Source: an uncultured bacterium
GTDB taxonomy: Bacteria; Bacillota; Clostridia; Christensenellales; HGM11417
DNA length: 64,000 nucleotides
NCBI GenBank assembly: GCA_905215695.1
Contig: CAJMQN010000001.1
Coordinates: 1-64,000, forward strand
Direction of reading: 5' to 3'
The translations under genes and the position numbers were made by a program. This document shows positions 50,170-58,144 of this stretch, in pieces (positions within the stretch are counted from its first letter, which is position 1; the number at the start of each line of letters is the position of its first letter). A model generated the notes under the pieces. It had not been told where the DNA came from. It saw only the letters and a list, made by a program, of their open reading frames with translations, and searched no databases.

Positions 50170-50682
50170 TCACATAAACCTCAACAGCAGACAGCCGAGG
50201 ACACTGCCGAAGGTGGTCGCGAGCAGGGCAATGGGGATTGCCCAGCCGAGGGACTTGACCTTTGTGCCCGAAAAATAGACCGCGGCGATATAAAAAATGG
50301 TCTCCGACGCGCTCATGATGACCGACGCGCAACGGGAAATATAGCTGTCCGGTCCGTAAGTAATGTAGATTTCGGAGAGGAGGGTAAGCCCTGCGCTCCC
50401 CGAGAGGGGGCGGATGAGCATCAGCTCCGTAAGTTCCGCGGGGATACCGAGGAAGTGAAAGACGGGACCGAGGAGTTTACTCATGAGTTCCGCGAGTCCG
50501 CTGATTCGGAAGAGCTGAACGGTCAGAAAGATAGCGACGAGAAAGGGGAAAATATCGTAGCACATCTTGAGCGCCTCTTTCGCCCCCTTGGAAAAGGTGT
50601 CGTACGCGGGCACTTTTTTGATAAACGCATAGACGAACAGCCCCAAGAGCAGAATGGGGACGATAAAGACGTCGAGACTCAT
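50170..50682 (-). CDS. spmB: Spore maturation protein B
   Basis: 170 residues with four to five membrane helices of the nucleoside-recognition (Gate) fold. GSAGLTLLSEIYITYGPDSYISRCASVIMSASETIFYI is the conserved centre. SpmA and SpmB help dehydrate the spore core. It overlaps spmA by ATGA, so the pair is translationally coupled. Confidence 0.95.
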   Translation of the reverse strand: MSLDVFIVPILLLGLFVYAFIKKVPAYDTFSKGAKEALKMCYDIFPFLVAIFLTVQLFRISGLAELMSKLLGPVFHFLGIPAELTELMLIRPLSGSAGLTLLSEIYITYGPDSYISRCASVIMSASETIFYIAAVYFSGTKVKSLGWAIPIALLATTFGSVLGCLLLRFM

Positions 50683-51374
50683 TTTTTAACCTCCGCGGGT
50701 TTTGCCGCCTTGACGGGCTTACCGGTCACAGTTTTCGAGGCGCGCTCGGTTGCGGTTCTGCGCTTGAACAACCGTCTCTGCTTTTTTTCGGGTTCTTTTT
50801 CTGTCTCATCCGCCTTTTTCTTCCCCCTGCGGTACATGAGCATGACGAGCGCTACGCCAAAGACGGTCGCGATCGTGCTCGCGATGAAAGAGGGCAGAAT
50901 AATATCCGAAGGGCTCGCGCTCCCGAAGGACTGCCGAAGGGAGATGATAGAGGTGGGGATGACCTGCAAGCTCGTGGCGTTTAAAACGACGAGCATAATC
51001 ATGGCGTAATTGGCAATACGTTTTCCCTCGTCCATGTGTTTGATGGCGGACATGGCGGCGGGGGTAGCGGCGTTGCCCATGCCGAGGATATTAGCGGACA
51101 TATTGATAGAGAGCGCTTCCATCGCGGGTTCGGAGACGTTCCCGAAGAGAAAGCGGATAAGCGGGCGCAAACCGTGGGCAAGTTTGGCGGAGAGACCGCT
51201 CGCGTCGCAGATTTTGAGGATACCCATCCAAACCGCATAGATAGAGAGGAGCTTTAAAGAGAGCTCCACGGCTTTGACGGAACTGTCCATGAGGGCGGGC
51301 AGAACGAGAGAGGGGTCGATTAAGAGCAGCAGTACCGTCGAAACGACGATAATGACAGAAAAAACGATGTTCAT
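50679..51374 (-). CDS. spmA: Spore maturation protein A
   Basis: 231 residues: the Gate-domain membrane part (first about 180 residues, with GNAATPAAMSAIKHMDEG) and a basic cytoplasmic tail of about 50 residues rich in Lys, Arg and Ala that is not part of the usual protein. No ribosome binding site stands before the ATG at 51374, and the upstream bases are AT-rich. It is divergent from metG across the leader element region. Confidence 0.93.
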   Translation of the reverse strand: MNIVFSVIIVVSTVLLLLIDPSLVLPALMDSSVKAVELSLKLLSIYAVWMGILKICDASGLSAKLAHGLRPLIRFLFGNVSEPAMEALSINMSANILGMGNAATPAAMSAIKHMDEGKRIANYAMIMLVVLNATSLQVIPTSIISLRQSFGSASPSDIILPSFIASTIATVFGVALVMLMYRRGKKKADETEKEPEKKQRRLFKRRTATERASKTVTGKPVKAAKPAEVKK

Positions 51375-51413
51375 AATAGATAATTTATGCGGGGCAAAAC
51401 GGGGTTATAACGG

Positions 51414-51443
51414 TTGCAAGAAACATTTCAATCATGTTATAAT
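51414..51443 (+). promoter_or_regulatory. Promoter of metG
   Basis: TTGCAA (51414-51419), 18-base spacer, TATAAT (51438-51443) with a TG extension. The conserved leader element begins at this -10 box. Confidence 0.75.
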
Positions 51444-51577
51444 GATAGCGTAGTTTTTTCCCTGACGGCAAAAAACAAAACGGACTTTGTCCGTTTTTCC
51501 GCACGAAAACGTGCGGCTACGCATCATTGTAATCCTTCGCAAATTTGCCCTTGCAAGGGAAAATTTGTTCGGGTTAT
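51438..51577 (+). ncRNA. Cloverleaf-like structured leader element, copy 1 (metG)
   Basis: A terminal inverted repeat (51437-51453 with 51517-51532) encloses three abutting hairpins: 51453-51476, 51477-51497 and 51499-51516, with only one or no unpaired bases between. A second domain follows: TAATCC pairs with GGGTTA around a long A/T-rich stem and CCCTT/AAGGG. The same layout recurs before pckA with different helix sequences. Whether it is a regulatory RNA or a mobile repeat cannot be settled here. Confidence 0.7.
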
Positions 51578-51604
51578 AATATCTTCGGAAAGGAAGCGGA
51601 TTGT

Positions 51605-53566
51605 ATGGAGAAACAAAAATACTATATCACAACGCCCATCTATTACCCGAGCGGAAGTTGGCATTTGGGGAGCGCTTATACAACGGTGCTCGCGGACGCA
51701 GTTGCGCGCTTTCAGCGCATGGACGGCAAGGACGTATTCTTTCTGACGGGCACGGACGAGCACGGGATGAAGATTGAAAAGCGTGCCTCGGAGAGCGGCA
51801 AAACGCCCAAAGCGTTTGTGGACGAAATCGTCGCGGACCTGAAAAACCTGTGGGAAGTCATGGACATTTCCTATGACAAATTCATCCGCACGACGGACGC
51901 GGAGCACGTTGCCGCGGTCCAAAAGATTTTTCAGAAACTCTACGACAAGGGCGAAATCTATAAATCGGAATACGAGGGTTGGTACTGCGTGCCCTGCGAA
52001 TCCTTTTGGACGGAGACGCAGGCGGCGGACGGCAAGTGCCCCGACTGCGGCAGACCCGTTCAGCGCGCGAAGGAGGAGAGCTACTTTTTCCGCCTCTCCA
52101 AATACGCGGACAAACTTTTAAAGCTGTACGAGGAACACCCCGACTTTCTGCTCCCGAAGAGCCGGGTCAACGAAATGGTGAATAACTTTATCAAACCCGG
52201 TCTTGAGGACTTGGCGGTTTCCCGCACCTCTTTTTCTTGGGGAATCCCCGTCCCCTTCGACCAAAAACACATTGTCTATGTTTGGCTGGACGCGCTGACG
52301 AACTACATCACGGCGCTCGGCTACATGGGCGAGGATGCCTCGAATTTTGAAAAATATTGGCCCGCAGACGTGCACCTCATGGCGAAGGAAATCGTGCGGT
52401 TTCACTCGATCATCTGGCCGGCAATCCTGATGGCGCTTGACCTTCCGCTCCCCAAGCGGGTATATGGTCACGGTTGGCTCATGATGGGCGGGGACAAGCT
52501 CTCCAAGTCCAAATCCGACAAGGTGAAAAAGGACGTGGTTGATCCCTTCGTGCTCTGCGCGCGTTTCGGCTCGGACGCGGTGCGGTACGTACTCTTAAAG
52601 GAGGGACCGTACGCGGGGGACACGCCCTACACCAACGAAACGCTGATTCAGACGGTCAATTCCGACCTCGCCAACGACCTCGGCAACCTCGTCTCCCGCA
52701 CCGTGGCGATGATTTCGCAGTACTTCGGGGGCGAAATTCCCGAACCCGGCGCAAAAGAAGACCCCGACGCCGAACTGATTTCCGCGGCGGAATCCCTGTA
52801 CGAAAAGTGCCGCGCAAGGATAGAAAATTCGGATATCCCCGGCATGCTCTCGGACATTCTCGCCGTCGTGCGCCGCGCCAACAAGTACATCGACGAAACG
52901 ACCCCGTGGTCGCTCGCGAAGGACGAGACAAAGCGCACCCGTCTCGGCACGGTTCTCTACAATCTCGCGGAGACCATTCGCATCTGCGCAATCCTGCTCG
53001 CGCCCTGTCTGACCAAATCCTCCGCGAAAATCCTCGCCCAGCTCGGCATTTCCGCCCCCGCCCGCGACTTCTCGGGCGTCAAAACCTTCGGCGGCTTGCA
53101 GCCGGGCGGCAGAGTGGAGAAGGGCGCCCCGATTTTCCCGCGTCTGGACGCAAAGAAGGAGACCGAATACCTCGAAGGCGTCGCCGCGGCGAAATCCAAA
53201 GCGGAAAAGCCCTCTCCCGCCCCCGCGCCCGAGAAAAAGCCGGAAATCGCAATCGAGGACTTTGCAAAGCTCGACCTGCGCGTGGCGGAAGTGGTCGCCT
53301 GCGAGAGGGTGGAGAAATCGGATAAACTCTTAAAACTGACGGTAAGGCTTGGCGAAGAGACCCGAACGGTGGTTTCGGGCATCGCGAAGAGTTACGCGCC
53401 CGAGGCGCTGTTGGGCAGGCGCGTGGTGCTCGTTTCCAACCTGAAGCCCGCAAAACTGCGCGGAATCACGAGCGAAGGGATGATTCTCTGCGCGGAAGAT
53501 TCCGACGGCAAACTTTCGATTGTTTCCCCGGATTCGGCAATCGCCTCGGGGTCTGTGGTGCGCTGA
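51605..53566 (+). CDS. metG: Methionyl-tRNA synthetase
   Basis: 653 residues. Class I catalytic core with HIGH-type motif (YPSGSWHLGSAY), zinc knuckle CVPCESFW...CPDCGRP, and KLSKS in the KMSKS place. A C-terminal tRNA-binding domain (residues about 550-653, EDFAKLDLRVAEVV) follows a Pro/Glu-rich linker. Charges tRNA-Met. Start at 51605 after a purine-rich site (GGAAAGGAAG). First gene of the metG-tatD-rSAM-rsmA group. Confidence 0.97.
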   Translation: MEKQKYYITTPIYYPSGSWHLGSAYTTVLADAVARFQRMDGKDVFFLTGTDEHGMKIEKRASESGKTPKAFVDEIVADLKNLWEVMDISYDKFIRTTDAEHVAAVQKIFQKLYDKGEIYKSEYEGWYCVPCESFWTETQAADGKCPDCGRPVQRAKEESYFFRLSKYADKLLKLYEEHPDFLLPKSRVNEMVNNFIKPGLEDLAVSRTSFSWGIPVPFDQKHIVYVWLDALTNYITALGYMGEDASNFEKYWPADVHLMAKEIVRFHSIIWPAILMALDLPLPKRVYGHGWLMMGGDKLSKSKSDKVKKDVVDPFVLCARFGSDAVRYVLLKEGPYAGDTPYTNETLIQTVNSDLANDLGNLVSRTVAMISQYFGGEIPEPGAKEDPDAELISAAESLYEKCRARIENSDIPGMLSDILAVVRRANKYIDETTPWSLAKDETKRTRLGTVLYNLAETIRICAILLAPCLTKSSAKILAQLGISAPARDFSGVKTFGGLQPGGRVEKGAPIFPRLDAKKETEYLEGVAAAKSKAEKPSPAPAPEKKPEIAIEDFAKLDLRVAEVVACERVEKSDKLLKLTVRLGEETRTVVSGIAKSYAPEALLGRRVVLVSNLKPAKLRGITSEGMILCAEDSDGKLSIVSPDSAIASGSVVR

Positions 53567-53568
53567 AC

Positions 53569-54342
53569 ATGTACATCGACACGCACACGCACCTGACCGA
53601 CGAGGATTACGCAGACCCCGGCGCAATCGTTGCGGACTTTGACCGCGACGGAATCGATTTCGCGGTGACGGTTGGCTACGACCTTCCCTCGAGCGAGGCG
53701 GCTTTGGCTCTCGCAAAGAAATACGACAGAGTCTATGCGGCGGTGGGAATCCACCCGCACGACGCTGAAACCTTCGACGATGCCGCGGCAAACCGCCTTC
53801 TCGCGCTCTCGCGCGACCCGAAGGTCGTGGCGTTCGGCGAAATCGGTCTTGACTACCACTACGACAAATCGAAGAGCGACCTCCAAAAACGAGTTTTCGA
53901 GGCACAGCTTGCTTTGGCGGACGAGGCGGGACTTCCCGTGATTTTCCACGCGCGCGAGGCGACGCAGGATTTCAACGAAATTCTGAAACGGAATGCCTCC
54001 CGTCTCCGAAACAGCGGCGTCCTGCACTGTTATGCGAACGGCGCGGAGCTTGTCAAGTGGTATGCGGGGCTCGGTCTCTACTTCGGCTTTGGCGGGAGCA
54101 CGACCTTCAAAAACGCGCGCGGACTTTTGGACGCGGTGCGCGCAGTGCCCGCCGACCGGATTCTGACGGAAACGGACTGTCCGTATCTTGCGCCGGTGCC
54201 CCACCGCGGAGAGATGAATTTTCCGAAATATGTCGCTCTCGCCGCCAAAAAATGTGCGGAGCTTCGGGAAACCGACCTCGAACTTTTTTGCGCGCAGGTC
54301 CGCGAAAACGCCCTGCGCCTCTTTCGGAGGATACCAAGATGA
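53569..54342 (+). CDS. tatD: TatD family metal-dependent deoxyribonuclease
   Basis: 257 residues. Metal ligands are seen in YIDTHTHLTD (His6, His8), GEIGLDYHYD, VIFHARE, LHCYANG and ETDCPYL. TatD/YabD enzymes are DNases with exonuclease and repair or quality-control roles. It is two bases after metG, as yabD follows metS in Bacillus, and overlaps the next start by ATGA. Confidence 0.95.
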   Translation: MYIDTHTHLTDEDYADPGAIVADFDRDGIDFAVTVGYDLPSSEAALALAKKYDRVYAAVGIHPHDAETFDDAAANRLLALSRDPKVVAFGEIGLDYHYDKSKSDLQKRVFEAQLALADEAGLPVIFHAREATQDFNEILKRNASRLRNSGVLHCYANGAELVKWYAGLGLYFGFGGSTTFKNARGLLDAVRAVPADRILTETDCPYLAPVPHRGEMNFPKYVALAAKKCAELRETDLELFCAQVRENALRLFRRIPR

Positions 54343-54932
54343 ATACCTATGTCTATGAACTCGACGGGAATCTCTATTTGAATTTGACGAATCGCTGTAC
54401 AAACGCCTGCGACTTCTGCGTGCGCCAGCACGATACCTACAAGAGTTATCCCCTGTGGCTTGAGCGCGAACCCGAATACGAGGATTTTCTGCCCCTTCTC
54501 ACCGATCTCGGAAAATACAAGGAAGTCGTATTCTGCGGCTACGGCGAGCCGCTCTTCCGCTACGAACTGATTTTGAAATTGGGCGCGTATTTAAAATCGA
54601 AAGGATGCAGGACGCGCATCAATACCAACGGACAGGGCGATCTTATCAACGGTTTTGCGACCGCGCCGGGACTTGCCAAGGTCATCGACAAAATCAACGT
54701 GAGCTTAAACTGCCCTGACGCGAAGAGCTATCAGGAAGTCTGTCACTGCGAGTACGGCGAAGAGGGTTTTGCCGCCATGGTAACATTCGCGCACGACTGT
54801 CAGAACGCGGGGATTGACACGGTGTTTTCGATTGTAGATAGTATTCCGTCTGAGCAAATCGAGGCGTGCAAGGCGTTTGCGGCAAAAGAGGGGATTCCGC
54901 TCTATATCCGCGCCTACATCGACGAGGAGTGA
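54339..54932 (+). CDS. Radical SAM protein linked to TatD
   Basis: 197 residues. The radical SAM cluster motif is Cys20-x3-Cys24-x2-Cys27 (LTNRCTNACDFCVRQ), then CGYGEPLFRYELI and RINTNGQGDL as SAM-binding parts. It is a short family known to be encoded beside tatD; the product of the reaction is not known. Overlapping starts and stops on both sides (ATGA with tatD, GTGA with rsmA) imply tightly coupled translation. Confidence 0.9.
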   Translation: MNTYVYELDGNLYLNLTNRCTNACDFCVRQHDTYKSYPLWLEREPEYEDFLPLLTDLGKYKEVVFCGYGEPLFRYELILKLGAYLKSKGCRTRINTNGQGDLINGFATAPGLAKVIDKINVSLNCPDAKSYQEVCHCEYGEEGFAAMVTFAHDCQNAGIDTVFSIVDSIPSEQIEACKAFAAKEGIPLYIRAYIDEE

Positions 54933-55756
54933 GCGAGAATTTTCGGGAACTCCTGCGGGAAAAGGGGTTCACCTTTGAAAAGAAATTCGGTCAGAATTTT
55001 CTGACCGACGGCAATTTGCTTTCGGCAATCGCGGCGGAGAGCGGCGCGGGGGAGTTCCCTTGCGTGGAAGTCGGTTGCGGCGCGGGCACGTTGACCCGCA
55101 AGCTCGCAGAGATTTCCCCGCGGGTCGTCGGTTACGAAATCGACACCCGCCTTGCGGAAATCCTCTCCGAAACGCTCGGAGATTTTCCGAATGCGGAAGT
55201 CCGTTACGGAGACTTCATGGATGCGGACCTCGCCTCCCTCGAGGAGGAACTCGGCGAGTACGTTGTCTGCGCGAATCTGCCCTACTATGTCACGACTCCC
55301 GTCCTGATGCGGTTTTTAGAGGAGGGGACGCGCGTCCGCGCCCTGACGGTCATGGTGCAGGAGGAAGTGGCGGAACGCCTTGTCTCCCGCCCGGGCAGTC
55401 CCGAATACGGCGCGGTGACAGTTGCGGTGAATCTCGCCGGAAGCGCGAGGATTTTGCGCCGGGTCAACCGAAAGATGTTTCTGCCTCCCCCCAACGTGGA
55501 TTCGGCGGTGGTTCGCATCGACGTGAATCCGGATAAGCGCAAAATCTTTGCAGACGAAACCGTCCGAAAGCTCGCCCGATGCGCCTTTGCGATGCGCAGA
55601 AAGACGCTTGCAAACAACATATCGTCGGCGTTCGGAATCCCGAAAGAGAGGGCAGGACAGGCGATTGCCGCCTGCGGTTTTTCGGAATCGGTGCGCGGCG
55701 AACGCCTTTCGGCGGAGGACTTTGTCCGGCTCGCCCGTGCTTTGGAGGAGAAATGA
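54929..55756 (+). CDS. rsmA: 16S rRNA (adenine1518/1519-N6)-dimethyltransferase
   Basis: 275 residues. FEKKFGQNFLTDGNLLSAIA, motif I VEVGCGAGTLTRKLAE, NLPYYVTTPVL as catalytic motif and the helical C-terminal domain are all RsmA/KsgA features. It dimethylates A1518 and A1519 late in 30S assembly. The start is taken as GTG at 54929, which overlaps the preceding stop; no separate ribosome site is seen, so re-initiation is likely. In Bacillus rnmV lies between tatD and ksgA; here a radical SAM gene takes that place. Confidence 0.95.
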   Translation: MSENFRELLREKGFTFEKKFGQNFLTDGNLLSAIAAESGAGEFPCVEVGCGAGTLTRKLAEISPRVVGYEIDTRLAEILSETLGDFPNAEVRYGDFMDADLASLEEELGEYVVCANLPYYVTTPVLMRFLEEGTRVRALTVMVQEEVAERLVSRPGSPEYGAVTVAVNLAGSARILRRVNRKMFLPPPNVDSAVVRIDVNPDKRKIFADETVRKLARCAFAMRRKTLANNISSAFGIPKERAGQAIAACGFSESVRGERLSAEDFVRLARALEEK

Positions 55757-56499
55757 GAGAGGATATTTTAAAGGACGCGGAGAAGGAAACTCGTTGGCTT
55801 TCGATATTCCGCAAGGTTGCGATGATCGGGGACAGCCTGTCCTCGGGTGAATTCGTCGCGCTGGATGAGGCGGGCAATTATGACTATTACGACCATTTCG
55901 ACTATTCGTGGGGACAGTTCATGGCGCGCAAGTACGGCTTTACGGCGTACAATTTTTCGCGCGGGGGCATGACCGCGAAGGAATACCTGAACGGTTTTGC
56001 GGACAGAAACCACATGTTTGCGCCCGAATACGCGGCACAGGCGTACTTTATCGCGCTCGGGGTCAACGATTTCAATACGGGAATCCCTCTCGGTGCACCC
56101 GAGGACGAAACGGGCGCAGACACCTTCGCGGGACAGATAAAGGGAATCGTTGCGCGCTATCGGAACATTCAGCCCCGGGCGGTGTTTTTTTTCGTGACGA
56201 TGCCCAAGACCTGTCGGGACAGTGCGGAAGAGCGCGAAAAGAAGGCGGCGCACCGCGCGCTCCTTTACGGGATTGCCGAGGGCATGGCGCACGCCTATGT
56301 CGTGGATTTGTTCGCGTACGCGCCGGAATACGACGAAGCGTTTGAGCGCAGGCATTGGATGAACGGACACATGACCCCGTCGGGGTATCTTTTGACCGCG
56401 GAATATATTTCGCGGCTCACGGACGCTCTCATCGACGAACACATGGAGGAGTTCCGCGAGGTCGGTTTCATCGGAACGGACCTTTGGGAAAAGAGATAG
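55753..56499 (+). CDS. SGNH/GDSL-type hydrolase
   Basis: 248 residues. Block I MIGDSLSSGE holds the nucleophile Ser, block III ALGVNDF, and block V NGHMTPSGYL with the catalytic His. No signal peptide, so it acts in the cytoplasm. The family removes acyl groups from lipids, sugars or proteins; this member's substrate is unknown. It overlaps rsmA by ATGA and is followed by a terminator. Confidence 0.88.
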   Translation: MREDILKDAEKETRWLSIFRKVAMIGDSLSSGEFVALDEAGNYDYYDHFDYSWGQFMARKYGFTAYNFSRGGMTAKEYLNGFADRNHMFAPEYAAQAYFIALGVNDFNTGIPLGAPEDETGADTFAGQIKGIVARYRNIQPRAVFFFVTMPKTCRDSAEEREKKAAHRALLYGIAEGMAHAYVVDLFAYAPEYDEAFERRHWMNGHMTPSGYLLTAEYISRLTDALIDEHMEEFREVGFIGTDLWEKR

Positions 56500-56513
56500 G
56501 AAACGCAGTTTTT

Positions 56514-56543
56514 GCGCGTCGGAATTTTCCGGCGCGTTTTTTT
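56514..56543 (+). terminator. Terminator after the SGNH hydrolase gene
   Basis: Nine-base-pair stem with two wobble pairs (56514-56522, 56529-56537) and seven Ts. Confidence 0.8.
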
Positions 56544-56657
56544 ATTCCTTTTTCCGCCGCGTCTGTTCCGCCCTCCCTGTTTTTCCTTCCCGTTTTGTCC
56601 TGCATAAATTCCCCGTCGCGCGCATATCTTTTTAGAAGGAAACGAGAGGGGGGCGCC

Positions 56658-57515
56658 ATGTCCTATATCAAGAAACTATTGAATCTGAAGAACGTATCCG
56701 ATTTAAAACTCGAGGGGAGCGTACGCCTCGAGGGATTCCGCAAACTTGCGCTTACGATAAAGCTGAAGTGGGGCGGGAACCGCAGGCTGTTTGCGGGCAT
56801 AAAATACAGCAAAGGCTTTGAAAACCTCGGGGAAGTGAAGAGCGGGGAGAACTGTTTTGAACTTGAAACTTGCGAGGGAGAAGATTTTTCGGTACTTGTA
56901 GGGGACAGTTACGGTCCTGTGGCATGCTGTTCGACGTGCGGAGAGATTGCGAGCCTGTACGGATACTGTGACAGATTGGGAGACAAGGGGAATGACGTCA
57001 AAGAGAAGGACAAAGCGGCAGTACTTGCGCCGGAACCGCAGGAAGAGCCGCCCGAAGAACAAAAATTCGACCTGAAGGACATGGGCGTGACCGACGTGTT
57101 GATTTTAGAGGACAGCACGCTCGGGGACGATTTGGAGCCTTACGCGGACGTGAAGGAGAACTATTACGAAACGGAGAGACAGGCGCTTCGGGAGCGGAAC
57201 ATGAAAGAATATTTTTCAAAGATACAGAGCTTACTCGAGAACAACGAACGGGAACTCCGATTAGAGGCGCTGTTTCCCTCCTCGCGCTTTGTAAAGATAG
57301 ATTTTGACGGCAACGGAAAATACTATGTTGTGGGTGCGGTTTACGAAGAGGAGCGATTGAAATACATGTGTTACGGAGTGCCGATGTACACGCCGAACCT
57401 GCCCGAAAAATTTGTGGGCGTGGCGCAGTATGTAGATTGCGGAGAAGTGGGATATTTGCTGTTATATCAGGATGCGGAGAGCGGAATGATGCTGACGGCA
57501 GACAATTTTATATAA
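56658..57515 (+). CDS. Hypothetical protein, two-domain, unknown
   Basis: 285 residues. N-terminal strand-rich part (residues 1-110) with a CC-x-x-C (ACCSTCGEIASL) around residues 95-100, an acidic/proline linker (residues 120-140) and a C-terminal alpha/beta part ending ESGMMLTADNFI. No signal peptide or membrane segment. The layout resembles clostridial proteins annotated only as hypothetical. GAGGGGGG precedes the ATG. It ends beside a terminator shared with the opposite gene. Confidence 0.7.
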   Translation: MSYIKKLLNLKNVSDLKLEGSVRLEGFRKLALTIKLKWGGNRRLFAGIKYSKGFENLGEVKSGENCFELETCEGEDFSVLVGDSYGPVACCSTCGEIASLYGYCDRLGDKGNDVKEKDKAAVLAPEPQEEPPEEQKFDLKDMGVTDVLILEDSTLGDDLEPYADVKENYYETERQALRERNMKEYFSKIQSLLENNERELRLEALFPSSRFVKIDFDGNGKYYVVGAVYEEERLKYMCYGVPMYTPNLPEKFVGVAQYVDCGEVGYLLLYQDAESGMMLTADNFI

Positions 57516-57516
57516 A

Positions 57517-57576
57517 AGTAGTTCGGTCGCGATAAAACGAGACAAAGTCTCCATATCACGACCGAACTACTTTTTC
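57517..57576. terminator. Bidirectional terminator between the 56658 gene and the DUF6809-like gene
   Basis: Outer stem AAAAGTAGTTCGGTCG/complement (about 57517-57532 and 57559-57574) with an inner GAGAC/GTCTC hairpin; T or A runs at both ends. Confidence 0.85.
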
Positions 57577-57579
57577 GCC

Positions 57580-57855
57580 CTAATTTCGGTAATATTCGCA
57601 CAACTCCATACCGAACAGTATCCCCTTGCGAAAGGCGCGACGGGTGCATTCGTCCTCGAGGAGCAAGTCGCAGGAATTTTCCTCGTCCAAAAAATTGATA
57701 AAAGCCTCTTGCTGTTCCTTGTTGAGCAAGTCCCGAAATTCATCTGCCATGTCGCTCAGCTTGTCGGTACGTTTTCTGACCTCTTCCGTCAGAATTTCCT
57801 TGAAAAAGTCGTCGCCGAATACTTTTTCCACAATCTCTGTCAATATTGATTTCAT
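57580..57855 (-). CDS. Small acidic protein, paralogue of the 25157-25432 product (DUF6809-like)
   Basis: 91 residues from the ATG at 57855. Start MKSILTEIVEKVFGDD and end FRKGILFGMELCEYYRN are nearly the same as in the other copy, while the middle differs, so it is an older duplication. A promoter (TTGACA, 17 bases, TATTCT; 57890-57862) leaves six bases before the ATG and there is no ribosome site: apparently leaderless. It is back to back with a small XRE gene that may regulate it. Confidence 0.75.
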   Translation of the reverse strand: MKSILTEIVEKVFGDDFFKEILTEEVRKRTDKLSDMADEFRDLLNKEQQEAFINFLDEENSCDLLLEDECTRRAFRKGILFGMELCEYYRN

Positions 57856-57861
57856 GACAAC

Positions 57862-57917
57862 AGAATATCGCAAGTTTTCTGTGGTGTCAAGTAAAATCAC
57901 AAGGTTTCTGTTATGAT
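57862..57917. promoter_or_regulatory. Divergent leaderless-type promoters
   Basis: Minus strand: TTGACA (57890-57885) and TATTCT (57867-57862). Plus strand: extended -10 TGT-TATGAT (57909-57917), ATG six bases later at 57924. The two promoters lie within 56 bases, so a single repressor could control both. Confidence 0.6.
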
Positions 57918-57923
57918 TAACTT

Positions 57924-58118
57924 ATGAATCATTTTGCTGAAAATATCAAAAGTTATCGAACAGAAGCGAAACTGACGCAGGCTGAACTTGCCAATCAACT
58001 CGGAGTTTCTACCAATGTTATCGGGCATTGGGAAAAGGGGAGAACCGAGCCTAATTTAGACACGCTTTTAAAGTTGTGCGATATTTTACAGGTGTCTTTG
58101 GATGAGCTGATACGTTAG
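57924..58118 (+). CDS. Small XRE-family regulator
   Basis: 64 residues, HTH domain only: NIKSYRTEAKLTQAELANQLGVSTNVIGHWEKGRTEPNLDTLLKLC, the most canonical XRE protein in the window. No ribosome binding site, and the -10 box is six bases upstream, so leaderless expression is likely. It is divergent from the DUF6809-like gene. Confidence 0.88.
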   Translation: MNHFAENIKSYRTEAKLTQAELANQLGVSTNVIGHWEKGRTEPNLDTLLKLCDILQVSLDELIR

Positions 58119-58144
58119 TCGGCGTAATTTTTCGTCGGACTTTT

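Noticed and set aside
51405..51580. tRNA gene suggested by the cloverleaf shape
   Set aside because: Arms are the wrong lengths, there is no T-loop GTTCRA or D-loop, no CCA-type end and no anticodon loop of seven bases.
51414..51604. T-box riboswitch before metG
   Set aside because: No AGGGUGGNACCGCG-like sequence and no terminator/antiterminator pair; the structure is instead shared with the pckA leader, which would not be under T-box control.
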